DNA of 64,000 nt from Sphingobacteriales bacterium (GCA_003963365.1 RXJG01000004.1:1122554-1186553); one strand, 5' to 3'; shown: positions 7,505-17,095, counted from the stretch's first letter. The notes: generated by a model not told the origin, from the sequence alone. Numbers and translations: made by a program.

Positions 7505-8391
7505 TTTTTCTACTTCTAGGCAGTATTATTCTTACTTCTTATCTCACACTTTCCTTTAAATTGTGTGCCAGGCTGGGCATCAGTTCATACCAGGCTATTA
7601 TTTTCAATTACATTACCTGTGTCATTACAGGAAGTGTTGTAAACGGATCGTTCCCCGTGGGACCTGTAAATTTTCAGCAGGACTGGTTTAAATGGGCGGT
7701 ATTAATGGGAGGTATGTTTATTTCAATTTTTAACCTGGTAGCTTATACCACATTAAAGGCTGGGGTGGCGGTAGCATCTGTTGCTAATAAATTGTCCATG
7801 GTAATTCCTGTTATATTTTCTGTATGGTTGTATAATGAGTCAATGGGGGTAATAAAAATAACAGGTATTTTGCTGGCATTACTGGCAGTGGTGTTAATCA
7901 GCATTCAGGAAAAAAATAAAGAAACGCATGCACTTAACTGGATGATACCGCTGTTGGTGGGTGGTTTGTTTATCAGTTCCGGTTTACTGGATACTACTAT
8001 TAAATATGTTGAATACCATTTCCTGAATGAGCAAAATAAGAATGATTATTTGGTAACTGCTTTCTTTTTTGCAGCAATGGCGGGTGTTGTATTGCTTTCA
8101 ATACAGACGTTTACGGGTAAACAAAAAATTCAATGGAAGGCAATTCTTGCAGGAATATGCATTGGTATCCCTAATTATTTTTCCATCTGGTGTTTGGTAA
8201 AAGTTTTAAAAAATCCACCATACGGGTTGCAGAGCTCCGCCATCATACCTGTAAATAATATGGGTATTGTTTTGTGGAGTGCTTTAGTGGCGTTGGTATT
8301 ATTTCATGAAAGGCTCAGCCGAAAAAATTGGATCGGTATTTTTTTATCATTATTTGCCATTGCACTGATCGCTTACGGAGATAAGTTATGA
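7501..8391 (+). CDS. EamA/DMT-type transporter
   Basis: This 296-residue integral membrane protein has about ten hydrophobic segments arranged as two five-helix halves, as in the drug/metabolite transporter (EamA-like) superfamily. The first half ends near LLALLAVVLISIQ and the second near LFAIALIAYGDKL, with SAIIPVNNMGIVLWSALVAL matching the helix 8-9 region. The substrate cannot be read from sequence; placement directly after ribD (4-bp ATGA overlap) could hint at a flavin-related compound, which is only a guess. Its own stop again overlaps an ATG (ATGA) opening the next frame. Confidence 0.85.
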   Translation: MIFLLLGSIILTSYLTLSFKLCARLGISSYQAIIFNYITCVITGSVVNGSFPVGPVNFQQDWFKWAVLMGGMFISIFNLVAYTTLKAGVAVASVANKLSMVIPVIFSVWLYNESMGVIKITGILLALLAVVLISIQEKNKETHALNWMIPLLVGGLFISSGLLDTTIKYVEYHFLNEQNKNDYLVTAFFFAAMAGVVLLSIQTFTGKQKIQWKAILAGICIGIPNYFSIWCLVKVLKNPPYGLQSSAIIPVNNMGIVLWSALVALVLFHERLSRKNWIGIFLSLFAIALIAYGDKL

Positions 8392-8996
8392 CAGCAGGAT
8401 AAGATTATTTTTTTACCCTGGATAAAGAAGGTCTGGCTGAGTTTAAAGACAGGGGCAGTAAGTTTATTGCTTATGCTTTTCCAATAGAGAAGGCAGCCGA
8501 TTTTAAAAAAAGGTTAGATGAATTAAAGAAAGAACACCCTAAAGCGGTGCATCATTGTTTTGCTTACCGCCTGGGATTTGATGAAAATACTTTTAGAGTG
8601 AGCGATGATGGGGAACCATCGGGCAGTGCAGGCAGACCAATACTGGGACAAATAGACAGCAAACAACTCACGAATGCAGCAATTATAGTAGTAAGATATT
8701 TTGGCGGAACATTGTTAGGAGTCCCCGGTTTGATTAATGCTTATAAAACTTCTTCCGCTTTAGCCCTGCAGGTAACGCCAATTATTCAGAAGCAAGTGGA
8801 GGTAAACTATCAATTAGAGTTTGATTACACTCGGATGAATGAAGTGATGATGATAATTAAACAAAGTAATTGCAGGATATTGTCACAGGAGATGCAATTG
8901 TTTTGTCAGTTGAATGTGGGCATTCCAAAAAACCGCCTCGAGGAAGTATTGTACCGCTTGAAAGAACTGCGATGTGTGGAGATAAATAAACTTTGA
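8388..8996 (+). CDS. YigZ/IMPACT family protein, reading frame interrupted by TAA at codon 5
   Basis: The frame from the ATG at 8388, which overlaps the EamA stop, reads four codons, hits TAA at 8400-8402, then continues open to 8996. The residues after the stop (DYFFTLDKEG, EFKDRGSKFIAYAFP) are family-typical, followed by HHCFAYRLG, DDGEPSGSAGRPIL and VVRYFGGTLLGVPGL of the UPF0029 domain, then a C-terminal domain. The only later conventional start is GTG at 8547, which would delete about 50 conserved residues. CTG at 8418 is another, rare option. Either the base is an error, the gene starts unconventionally, or it is freshly broken. The family's role is linked to translation control (eukaryotic IMPACT) but is not established in bacteria. 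Confidence 0.75.
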
Positions 8997-9767
8997 TTAT
9001 TTTTTTATTCTCACCTGTCTTGCGAAATCATAAGTATCCAGTGGTGTAGAACTGATTTTGCCGGGATCAGCAAAATGAAAATAAGTTTTCAGTTTTTCTT
9101 CCGTGAACCGTTGCGACCAGAAACGTTCTTTAGTAGCCGTAAAATTATCTTTCCCGTTAGTGATAACGGTCATCCCCATTTTTTGATAAAATGATTCCTG
9201 CTTTTTGCGGGTATTATCATTATCAATATAACAGGCGCCAATTACTATTTCACCACCGGGATTTACTAATGAATAAGCTCCTGAAAAAATTTGTTCAAAC
9301 TTTTTATTGTGTGATAAATCCAGTGTGCCGGGCCGGTAGTTGTCAAAATCAAAATCATCGGGATAAAAATTGCCGGCAGTAAACCAGGTAGTAATGATCA
9401 GATCATATTTCTTTTTCCATTGAGAAAGATTTACCGCATCAAAAAAATGAACAGCAACTTTATCATCTATGTTTAGTTGCTTAATAATTTCATTGGAGAT
9501 TTTTATACAAGGCAAGGCATTATCTGTTCCGTCATACACTGCAATCATATCCCATAATTCTTTTACACCACTCAGGTGCCTGGCTATTCTTGCATTACCA
9601 ATACCAATATCCAGTACATGTAAGGGTGATTGCTTTCGGTTAAACAGTTCAGTAATTATTTTTTTCAGTTCAATAAATTCTGCCCATTGTGCCTGTAATA
9701 ATTCTTCCGGTAAAAAATCTTCATCAAAAGATTTCTGAACTGTGTTTTCATTATCATACATTTCCAT
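8997..9767 (-). CDS. Class I SAM-dependent methyltransferase, unknown substrate
   Basis: This 256-residue cytosolic protein has motif I VLDIGIGNARIARHL at about 49-63, an acidic residue region AVYDGTDNALP, and the motif IV-like YDLIITTWFTAGNF at about 120-133, as in Rossmann-type methyltransferases. The PGGEIVIGACY strand matches the post-motif III region. Nothing visible identifies the acceptor. Its stop codon abuts the stop of the convergent yigZ with no gap. A TATTTTTG -7-like box at 9785-9792 (minus strand) overlaps the T-run of the upstream GSIII terminator. Confidence 0.8.
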   Translation of the reverse strand: MEMYDNENTVQKSFDEDFLPEELLQAQWAEFIELKKIITELFNRKQSPLHVLDIGIGNARIARHLSGVKELWDMIAVYDGTDNALPCIKISNEIIKQLNIDDKVAVHFFDAVNLSQWKKKYDLIITTWFTAGNFYPDDFDFDNYRPGTLDLSHNKKFEQIFSGAYSLVNPGGEIVIGACYIDNDNTRKKQESFYQKMGMTVITNGKDNFTATKERFWSQRFTEEKLKTYFHFADPGKISSTPLDTYDFARQVRIKK

Positions 9768-9785
9768 TGCTCATCTATTTTCAGC

Positions 9786-9813
9786 AAAAATAAAAAACCC
9801 CGCCGAAGCGGGG
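9786..9813 (-). terminator. Rho-independent terminator of GSIII
   Basis: On the minus strand a CCCCGC/GCGGGG stem with a 4-nt loop (9798-9813) is followed by a run of U residues. It lies about 90 nt after the GSIII stop. Two further inverted repeats (9818-9840 and about 9860-9893) precede it. Confidence 0.85.
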
Positions 9814-9899
9814 GCTACGTTGAGGCGGATATTATCAACGTAAGAAACAACAGCTAATTAGGTGCCTGACAATCTTGAATTGTCTGACACCTGCTGCTA

Positions 9900-12113
9900 T
9901 TATCTCAGGAATAACATTTCACGGTATTTAGGTAATTGCCAGTACTGGTCATCCACTAATAATTCCAGCTTATCTACATGATAGCGGATATCTTCAAAGA
10001 ATGGCGCTTTTACCTGGCTTTCGTAAGCTATGGCTTTGGTACGGGTATTATCCATCGCATTACAAATTTTACGGGCTTCAATCATCTTCGCTACCAGGTC
10101 ACTCACTTTACTGATGTGCTCAGATATTTTAGTGAGAATTTGTTTTTGATTCGAATAAGCAGATTCGTCTAATCCAACTTCTTTCAATCCCCTGATATTT
10201 TCAAGCAAGATGTTTTGATATTTAACGGCTGCCGGTAATACATGACTGGTACACAGTTCCCCTATGATACGGGCTTCAATCTGTACCTTCTTAATGTATT
10301 TCTCCAGTTCAATTTCATGACGGGCTTCCAGCTCAATATGTGTTAATACATCATTGCTTTCAAATAATTCCTTCGATTTATCGGTCACCATTGCATCCAG
10401 GGCCAGCGGAGTGGTCTTTACGTTAGGTAAACCTCTCTTTTCTGCTTCCTTCGCCCATTCTTCACTGTAACCATCCCCTTCAAACAACACTTTTTCACTC
10501 GCCACAATGTATTCACGAATAACATGCATGATGGCAATTTCTTTCTTTTCACCCTTTTCCATCAGTGCATCCACATCCTCTTTAAACTTCTTCAGTGTTT
10601 CAGCCATAATGGTATTTAACACCGTCATTGGATTGGCACAGTTTGCAGTAGAACCCACTGCACGGAATTCAAATTTGTTTCCGGTAAAGGCGAATGGAGA
10701 AGTACGGTTACGGTCAGTATTATCTAACAGCAACTCAGGAATGCTTCTGTGTAAATCTAATTTTAAAATGGCTTCATCCTGCTCATCAAACTTGGCACTT
10801 ACTCTTTCTTTAACATCCTGCAAAACTTTATTAAGGTATTGACCGATAAATACAGAGATGATAGCAGGAGGCGCTTCATTGGCACCTAAACGATGATCGT
10901 TACCGGCAGAAGCGATAGATGCTCTTAACACATCAGAATAATCAAACACTGCTTTGATGGTGTTGACAAAGAAGGTTAAGAACATCAGGTTGGTCTTTGG
11001 CGTTTTACCCGGAGCTAATAAGTTAACACCGGTATCAGTAGCCATACTCCAGTTATTATGTTTACCGCTGCCGTTAATGCCGGCAAATGGTTTTTCGTGC
11101 AGTAACACTTTTAATTTATGACGGCGGGCCACCCTGTCCATAATATCCATCAGTAAGGTATTATGATCAACTGCCACACTTACTTCTTCAAAAATAGGGG
11201 CACATTCAAACTGCGCAGGGGCCACCTCGTTGTGACGGGTGCGTAATGGTATGCCGAGTTTGTATGCTTCTTCTTCAAAATCCCTCATGAAGGAGTAAAT
11301 TCTTTCAGGAATAGAACCAAAGTAATGGTCTTCTAACTGCTGACCTTTTGCAGGGGCATGACCAAATACTGTTCTTCCACTCAGCACAATATCAGGACGG
11401 GCATTGGCTAATCCTTCATCAATAACAAAGTATTCCTGTTCCCATCCTAAAGTAGCAGTTACTTTAGTTACATTCTTATCAAAATAATTGGCAACATCAA
11501 CGGCTGCTTTATTTAATGCCTCTAATGATTTTAATAAAGGGGCTTTATAATCTAATGTTTCACCGGTATAAGAAACAAAGATGGTAGGGATGCATAATGT
11601 TTTTCCATTGCCAATCTCCATCACAAAAGCAGGAGAGGAAGGATCCCATGCAGTATAGCCACGGGCTTCAAACGTTGCACGGATACCGCCACTGGGGAAA
11701 GAAGAGGCATCAGGTTCCTGTTGAATCAGGGCACCGCCATCAAATTCTTCTAATGGTGAACCATCGCTTTTAATGGTAAAAAAGGAATCATGCTTTTCAG
11801 CAGTCGTTCCGGTTAATGGCTGAAACCAGTGAGTGAAATGTGTTACTCCTTTAGCCTCAGCCCAGTGACGCATACCCGAAGCAATTTGATTGGCAACGGT
11901 ACGGTCAATTTTTTTACTGCCTTTTACAGAAGCCACTAAACTTTTATACGCTTCATCGCTTAAAAATTCACGGGCAGCTTTTATTGTAAAAACGTTTTCG
12001 CCAAAGATGGCAGTGATCTTTGATGAACCGCTTACTTCATTCGCCTTTCGCTGAAAGACGGAATCAAGTGCTTTAAATCGAAGGGAGGTCATATGCTGTT
12101 GTTTAAAATTCAA
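9900..12113 (-). CDS. glnN: Glutamine synthetase type III
   Basis: This enzyme makes glutamine from glutamate, ammonia and ATP. The length (737) and domain order are those of GSIII, the large dodecameric form common in Bacteroidota and cyanobacteria. They are an N-terminal GSIII-specific region (FGENVFTIKAAREFL), the catalytic core with GWEQEYFVID, HNEVAPAQFE and the GINGSGKHNNWS segment, NRTSPFAFTGNKFEFRAVGS, and a C-terminal helical extension. The ATG at 12113 or the one seven codons later (MTSLRFKAL) could start the protein. GSII lies immediately upstream on the same strand. A perfect 12-bp inverted repeat lies 41-72 nt upstream of the start and may be an operator. Confidence 0.95.
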   Translation of the reverse strand: MNFKQQHMTSLRFKALDSVFQRKANEVSGSSKITAIFGENVFTIKAAREFLSDEAYKSLVASVKGSKKIDRTVANQIASGMRHWAEAKGVTHFTHWFQPLTGTTAEKHDSFFTIKSDGSPLEEFDGGALIQQEPDASSFPSGGIRATFEARGYTAWDPSSPAFVMEIGNGKTLCIPTIFVSYTGETLDYKAPLLKSLEALNKAAVDVANYFDKNVTKVTATLGWEQEYFVIDEGLANARPDIVLSGRTVFGHAPAKGQQLEDHYFGSIPERIYSFMRDFEEEAYKLGIPLRTRHNEVAPAQFECAPIFEEVSVAVDHNTLLMDIMDRVARRHKLKVLLHEKPFAGINGSGKHNNWSMATDTGVNLLAPGKTPKTNLMFLTFFVNTIKAVFDYSDVLRASIASAGNDHRLGANEAPPAIISVFIGQYLNKVLQDVKERVSAKFDEQDEAILKLDLHRSIPELLLDNTDRNRTSPFAFTGNKFEFRAVGSTANCANPMTVLNTIMAETLKKFKEDVDALMEKGEKKEIAIMHVIREYIVASEKVLFEGDGYSEEWAKEAEKRGLPNVKTTPLALDAMVTDKSKELFESNDVLTHIELEARHEIELEKYIKKVQIEARIIGELCTSHVLPAAVKYQNILLENIRGLKEVGLDESAYSNQKQILTKISEHISKVSDLVAKMIEARKICNAMDNTRTKAIAYESQVKAPFFEDIRYHVDKLELLVDDQYWQLPKYREMLFLR

Positions 12114-12154
12114 TGCTGTTTCCGGAGTTTAAAATTACAGGATCAGTTATTGAA

Positions 12155-12185
12155 TTCATTTGAATGTTATCCTCATTCAAATGAA
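12155..12185. promoter_or_regulatory. Perfect 12-bp inverted repeat upstream of GSIII
   Basis: TTCATTTGAATG at 12155-12166 and its exact complement at 12174-12185 are separated by 7 nt. Each arm contains a smaller palindrome CATT-nn-AATG, with centres 17 bp apart. No U-run follows on either strand, so a regulator-binding site is more likely than a terminator, although an end signal for GSII is possible. Confidence 0.6.
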
Positions 12186-12254
12186 ATATTATCCGCAGTT
12201 GGAAGAAAATGAAAGAAGAACCCAATAAGGATTCTTCTTTCAGTATTTAGTCAA

Positions 12255-13268
12255 TTAAGCTTTTACAGACTTAACTGTTTTAATTATACGGGCTGCTACT
12301 TTGTATGGGTCAGCAGCTGAGTTAGGACGACGATCTTCCAGGTATCCTTTCCATCCTCTGGCAGGAACGCCAACCGGAATACGGATAGAAGCACCACGGT
12401 CAGAAACACCATAACTGAAATCGTTGATGCTGGCTGTTTCGTGTTTACCTGTTAAACGCAGGTGGTTGTCTGCACCATAAACTGCAATGTGCTCTTTAAT
12501 TACAGGACGGAAAGCTTCACAAACTTTTTCGAAGATTTCTTTGCTGCCTGCATTTCTCAGCAATGAGTTAGAGAAATTGGCATGCATACCGCTACCATTC
12601 CAGTCTAAAGCGCCTAATGGTTTACAATGCCAGTTAACAGATACACCATATTTTTCACCAATTCTTTCAAGGAGATAACGACCTAACCAAATTTGGTCAC
12701 CAGCTTCTTTAGCACCTTTAGAAAATATCTGGAATTCCCACTGGCCGGCAGCAACTTCAGAGTTAATACCTTCAACGTTTAAGCCAGCTTCCAGGCAGGC
12801 ATCCAGGTGTTCTTCAACAATGTTACGACCATAAGCATGTTCTGCACCTACAGAGCAGTAGTACGGACCTTGGGGGCCGGGAAAACCACCAGCCGGAAAA
12901 CCTAATGGCTTATTGGTTTGAGGGTTCCACAAGAAATACTCCTGTTCAAAACCAAACCAGAAATCATTATCATCATCTTCAATAGTTGCACGACCGTTTG
13001 ATTCATGAGGAGTACCATCAGCATTTAATACTTCACACATTACGAGGTAACCATTCTTACGCTGTGGATCAGGAATTATATAAACTGGTTTCAAAAGACA
13101 GTCAGAAGAACCGCCGGGAGCCTGTTCTGTAGAAGAACCGTCAAAACTCCATCCCGGGCAATCTTCCAGTTTGCCGCTGAAATCTTTTTCAATTTTAGTT
13201 TTACTTCTTAAGCTTTGAGTGGGCTTGTATCCGTCAAGCCAGATGTACTCGAGTTTCGATAGTGCCAT
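12255..13268 (-). CDS. glnA: Glutamine synthetase type II (eukaryotic-type)
   Basis: This 337-residue protein matches GSII in length and motifs: the beta-grasp start KLEYIWLDGY, PGWSFDGSSTEQAPG, the metal-binding FGFEQEYFLW, NSEVAAGQWEFQ, the ATP-site WNGSGMHANFSN, and SIRIPVGVPARGWKGYLEDRRPNSAADPY. It makes glutamine from glutamate and ammonia, with regulation different from GSI (no adenylylation Tyr region is expected in this type). It is the upstream member of a GSII-GSIII pair 141 bp apart. A good Bacteroidota promoter lies about 105 bp upstream of the ATG. Confidence 0.95.
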   Translation of the reverse strand: MALSKLEYIWLDGYKPTQSLRSKTKIEKDFSGKLEDCPGWSFDGSSTEQAPGGSSDCLLKPVYIIPDPQRKNGYLVMCEVLNADGTPHESNGRATIEDDDNDFWFGFEQEYFLWNPQTNKPLGFPAGGFPGPQGPYYCSVGAEHAYGRNIVEEHLDACLEAGLNVEGINSEVAAGQWEFQIFSKGAKEAGDQIWLGRYLLERIGEKYGVSVNWHCKPLGALDWNGSGMHANFSNSLLRNAGSKEIFEKVCEAFRPVIKEHIAVYGADNHLRLTGKHETASINDFSYGVSDRGASIRIPVGVPARGWKGYLEDRRPNSAADPYKVAARIIKTVKSVKA

Positions 13269-13371
13269 AGTTGTTGTTGTATTTAATATATGTTTTTTAC
13301 TAATGTTTTATAAATTAGCATTGGGTTTAAAAATTATAGAAGAAATTAGATTGTTTTTCATCAGGTATGTC

Positions 13372-13399
13372 CAAAAATAGGGATTTATACAACTAACAA
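13372..13399 (-). promoter_or_regulatory. Putative promoter of GSII
   Basis: On the minus strand TTG (13399-13397) and TATTTTTG (13379-13372) are separated by 17 nt, matching TTG-N17-23-TAnnTTTG. This predicts a leader of about 98 nt. Confidence 0.6.
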
Positions 13400-13509
13400 C
13401 GCTTAGTTTTAAATATGATTTTTTTTATAATGTGAATTATTGGCTTTAATGTTAATAATTCTGTGGTTAATCAATAGCCAAGATTGAATCACTTACTGAA
13501 AAAAGCAGA

Positions 13510-14766
13510 TCAGGTAACGGGATTCCTTTTAAATTGGAAAATGGGAAGAGATGCCAGCATAGGGGTGATAATTAAAGGAAGTAAAAGACTCCGGTACCGG
13601 ACAATGGCGCCTATATTGGGAACAATGTATCCAATTATTAGGAAGAGACTGACTGAAAAAAAGAAAGCGAACAATACTGCCGGATGATTAAAAATTTTTC
13701 CGCCTTTAAAAAGGAACAAGATGATTAATGCAGCAAAAGCCATTAATTCAACAGATGCTATAAGGTATTGAGTATTTTTAATTTCAGTGGGATAGGGACG
13801 CAATAAAGAATGATCCAGTGCTTCCGGCAGGTTTCTTACAAAACTTTTAAAGCCGGGCAATAGTTTGGTAGTTGGAATATACGAATTGCCTTTAAGCCTG
13901 ATGAAATCTGTTTGACGTATTGAGAAAGAAAGGGGAAGATTGATTTTTGGATGAATAAACCGGGATGTAAAAAACAAAGCAGCAAAAAAAGTATATACCG
14001 TCACAAAACTTAGCCATGGGCGCCGCTTAAATTTCTTAACCAGCAACCAGGCTATAATGGGTGGAATCAGGGCGACAGGTACATAATTCCGCATAGGTAA
14101 AATAATGATGAGCCATAATATTATATATATACATCTTCTCAAACTGATTCCTTCTTCTGCTATCATTTCCTGCATATGATGCATGATGAAAACGATTGCC
14201 ATAAAAATCAATCCATCTTTGTGAATACCCGAACACCAGTAAAGAAATGAGGGTATCAAAAAACATCCTGCTAAAAGGTAAATCGTTTTTCCGGGAAATA
14301 ATTTATTAAATAGCCTGTATAGTGCAACTGGTCCAAAAAATGTGATAAAGGAATAAAAGATCACGTTTACATAATAATGACGCAGCGAAAAAATATTAAA
14401 CACCGAAGTGAGCTTCACCATGACATTGCTTTTCAAATCGCTCCAGTAGGAATGACTGGTGGAAAAAAGTCGTTCATACCCCCTGTCGTAGGGATTATGA
14501 AAAATATTGGTGAAATATCGTAGCGGGTCACGAAAAAGCAGGTCTGTTTCCTCCAGGCTTTCATAAAAAAACCGCCAGGTATCTGCATAAATTTTGTGGC
14601 CAGGAATCCGTGAATATATAAATCCGTAAAAAACACCGGCGGCTATTTTTACTATAAATAAAAATATTAGTGTTTTTGCAGACAGGCCGCTTTCCCTAAA
14701 GAACCTGATTTTAGTAATTAACCAGCAGAAGAGAATGAGATATATTATAAAAAGAAGGTAAGACAA
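13510..14766 (-). CDS. Polytopic membrane protein of unknown function
   Basis: This 418-residue protein has about nine or ten hydrophobic segments (first at 2-18, last two near 345-415). Loops contain Tyr/Arg-rich stretches (FYESLEETD, NPYDRGYERLF), an intramembrane HKDG motif near residue 180, and the ending GAIVRYRSLLLPLI. The Arg-Tyr-Arg before the last helix and the HKDG segment recall membrane proteins of surface-polysaccharide assembly (GT-C, polymerase or EpsG type). That is a weak resemblance, not an assignment. It is convergent with nothing and divergent from purL. Confidence 0.65.
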   Translation of the reverse strand: MSYLLFIIYLILFCWLITKIRFFRESGLSAKTLIFLFIVKIAAGVFYGFIYSRIPGHKIYADTWRFFYESLEETDLLFRDPLRYFTNIFHNPYDRGYERLFSTSHSYWSDLKSNVMVKLTSVFNIFSLRHYYVNVIFYSFITFFGPVALYRLFNKLFPGKTIYLLAGCFLIPSFLYWCSGIHKDGLIFMAIVFIMHHMQEMIAEEGISLRRCIYIILWLIIILPMRNYVPVALIPPIIAWLLVKKFKRRPWLSFVTVYTFFAALFFTSRFIHPKINLPLSFSIRQTDFIRLKGNSYIPTTKLLPGFKSFVRNLPEALDHSLLRPYPTEIKNTQYLIASVELMAFAALIILFLFKGGKIFNHPAVLFAFFFSVSLFLIIGYIVPNIGAIVRYRSLLLPLIITPMLASLPIFQFKRNPVT

Positions 14767-14853
14767 TCTTGTTAGTAAGTTTTATGTGGCAAAATAGTTA
14801 ATAATTGATAATAAAAAGGAGAATTAGTTCACATGCATTTAACAGGGTAGTTG

Positions 14854-14861
14854 TACTTTTG
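14854..14861 (+). promoter_or_regulatory. Putative purL -7 box
   Basis: TACTTTTG matches TAnnTTTG and ends 17 nt before the purL ATG, giving a very short leader. No clear TTG -33 element is seen. Confidence 0.5.
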
Positions 14862-14878
14862 CGCTTTCTTACACAATT

Positions 14879-17095
14879 ATGGAAATAACCGTTTCAACTG
14901 CCGAAAAACTCGGTCTTCGCCCCGAAGAGTTTGAATTAATTAAGAGAATCCTTGGTCGTACTCCCAATTTTACTGAACTCAGCGCTTACTCTGTTATGTG
15001 GAGTGAGCATTGCAGTTATAAAAATTCTATCAAGTGGTTAAAAACTTTGCCAAGAGATGGCTCAAGATTATTGGTAAAAGCTGGTGAAGAAAATGCAGGG
15101 TTAGTGGATATTGGTGATGGATACGCAGTGGTTTTTAAAATAGAAAGTCATAATCACCCATCTGCCATTGAGCCCTTCCAGGGTGCGGCAACAGGTGTGG
15201 GTGGTATTCATCGTGATATTTTTACCATGGGTGCCAGACCAATTGCTTCACTCAATTCATTACGTTTTGGAAATTTAAAAGAAGATAAAACGCAGCATCT
15301 GTTAAGTGGTGTGGTGCATGGCATTGGTCACTACGGCAACTGCTTTGGTGTACCCACTGTTGGGGGTGAAATTTATTTTGAAGATTGTTATCATACCAAT
15401 CCGTTGGTAAATGCAATGAGTGTGGGTATAGTAAAAATTGGCCAAACAGTTAGTGCCACTGCTGCCGGTGTTGGTAATCCTGTTTTTATTGTGGGAAGTG
15501 CAACGGGTAAAGATGGAATGGGCGGAGCTGCATTTGCTTCAGCTGATATAACTGAAAACAGCATTGAAGATTTACCGGCTGTCCAGGTGGGCGATCCATT
15601 CCAGGAAAAGAAATTATTAGAAGCATGTTTGGAAGTTATTCCAACCGGCGCCTTAGTTGGTATGCAGGATATGGGTGCGGCAGGAATTATTTGTTCAACA
15701 TCTGAAACGAGTGCTAAGGGTGGTGTGGGTATGAAGATTGATTTGGAAAAAGTTCCTACAAGGCAAAAGAATATGAAGGCATGGGAGTTGTTATTGAGCG
15801 AAAGCCAGGAACGTATGCTGATGATTGTACACAAAGGAAGAGAAGCAGAAGTACAGGGCATATTTGAAAAATGGGATTTGCCCTGCTCACAAATTGGTGA
15901 AGTAACCGATGATGGTATGCTTCGTTTTTATATGAATGGAGAACTGGAAGCTGAGGTACCTGCAGAAAGTTTGGTATTGGGTGGAGGCGCTCCTGTTTAT
16001 CATCGTGATTACACAGAGCCAAAATATTTTTCTAAAATAAAATCTTTCAATCCTAACAAAATTCCGGTGCCCGATGATTTGAAAGATGTAGCGGAGAAAA
16101 TTATTTCTATTCCCAACATTGCAAATAAAAGATGGATATATAATCAGTACGACAGTATGGTGGGCACTGGTAATACTTCTATCAACCAACCAAGTGATGC
16201 GGCAATAGTGTGGGCGAAAGAAGCCAATAAAGGCCTGGCCGTAACAACCGATTGTAACAGCCGTTATGTTTTTGCCAATCCGTTACAGGGCGGCATGATG
16301 GCGGTAGCAGAAGCAGCAAGAAACATTGTTTGCAGCGGAGGTACACCGTTGGGAGTTACCAACTGTTTAAACTTTGGCAATCCGTACGATCCTGAAGTGT
16401 ATTATCAATTTGTATATGCATTAAAGGGAATGGGGGAAGCCTGTAAAAAATTTGATACGCCGGTAACCGGCGGTAATGTAAGTTTTTATAATCAATCACC
16501 GGATGGACCTGTTTATCCAACCCCCACCATTGGTATGGTAGGTTTGCTGGAAAACATCAATGATAAGATGACGCTTGATTTTAAAGAAGAAGGTGATATT
16601 ATTTTCTTAGTGGGTAAAAGCAGTAATGATATTAATTCATCTGAGTATTTACACAAAATTTGCGGCGTTGAATATTCTCCTGCTCCAAAATTTGATTTGG
16701 ATGAAGAATATGCCATGCAACAAAAAATTGCCGGGTTGATTAAGCGGAAAGTAATTGCGTCAGCACATGATGTAAGCGAAGGCGGTTTGTTTGTTACTCT
16801 TATTGAATCATCTTTCAACAATAAATTAGGATTTGACGTGGTGGCGAATGATTACAAACTTCGTAAAGATGCGATGTGGTTTGGTGAAGCACAAAGCAGG
16901 GTAGTAGTGAGTGTAAATCCTCTGAACCTGGAAGTGTTTAAGAAGGTAATGGGAACTCATCCTTATGAAGAACTGGGAGTGGTAACCAATGGTACTGTTG
17001 AAGTAGATGGTATGTATTGGGGAACAATATTGGAGTGGAAAGAGAAATATGATACCGCCATTGAAACTTACATGAATCATTACCTGGCTGAATAA
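14879..17095 (+). CDS. purL: Phosphoribosylformylglycinamidine synthase subunit PurL
   Basis: PurL converts formylglycinamide ribonucleotide to its amidine with ATP and ammonia in purine synthesis. At 738 residues it is the small, multi-subunit type that works with separate PurQ and PurS, neither of which is in this window. Visible motifs include YSVMWSEHCSYKNS (active-site His), FKIESHNHPSAIEPFQGAATGVGGIHRD near the N-terminus, GMGGAAFAS, VGTGNTSINQP, and PVTGGNVSFYNQSP in the second half. This is the expected pair of AIRS-type domains. The stop codon overlaps the hldD start by one base (TAATG), so the two genes are cotranscribed. Confidence 0.97.
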   Translation: MEITVSTAEKLGLRPEEFELIKRILGRTPNFTELSAYSVMWSEHCSYKNSIKWLKTLPRDGSRLLVKAGEENAGLVDIGDGYAVVFKIESHNHPSAIEPFQGAATGVGGIHRDIFTMGARPIASLNSLRFGNLKEDKTQHLLSGVVHGIGHYGNCFGVPTVGGEIYFEDCYHTNPLVNAMSVGIVKIGQTVSATAAGVGNPVFIVGSATGKDGMGGAAFASADITENSIEDLPAVQVGDPFQEKKLLEACLEVIPTGALVGMQDMGAAGIICSTSETSAKGGVGMKIDLEKVPTRQKNMKAWELLLSESQERMLMIVHKGREAEVQGIFEKWDLPCSQIGEVTDDGMLRFYMNGELEAEVPAESLVLGGGAPVYHRDYTEPKYFSKIKSFNPNKIPVPDDLKDVAEKIISIPNIANKRWIYNQYDSMVGTGNTSINQPSDAAIVWAKEANKGLAVTTDCNSRYVFANPLQGGMMAVAEAARNIVCSGGTPLGVTNCLNFGNPYDPEVYYQFVYALKGMGEACKKFDTPVTGGNVSFYNQSPDGPVYPTPTIGMVGLLENINDKMTLDFKEEGDIIFLVGKSSNDINSSEYLHKICGVEYSPAPKFDLDEEYAMQQKIAGLIKRKVIASAHDVSEGGLFVTLIESSFNNKLGFDVVANDYKLRKDAMWFGEAQSRVVVSVNPLNLEVFKKVMGTHPYEELGVVTNGTVEVDGMYWGTILEWKEKYDTAIETYMNHYLAE

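Noticed and set aside
13484..13687. 67-codon plus-strand frame
   Set aside because: It lies almost wholly opposite the C-terminal codons of the membrane protein at 13510-14766 and has no signature.
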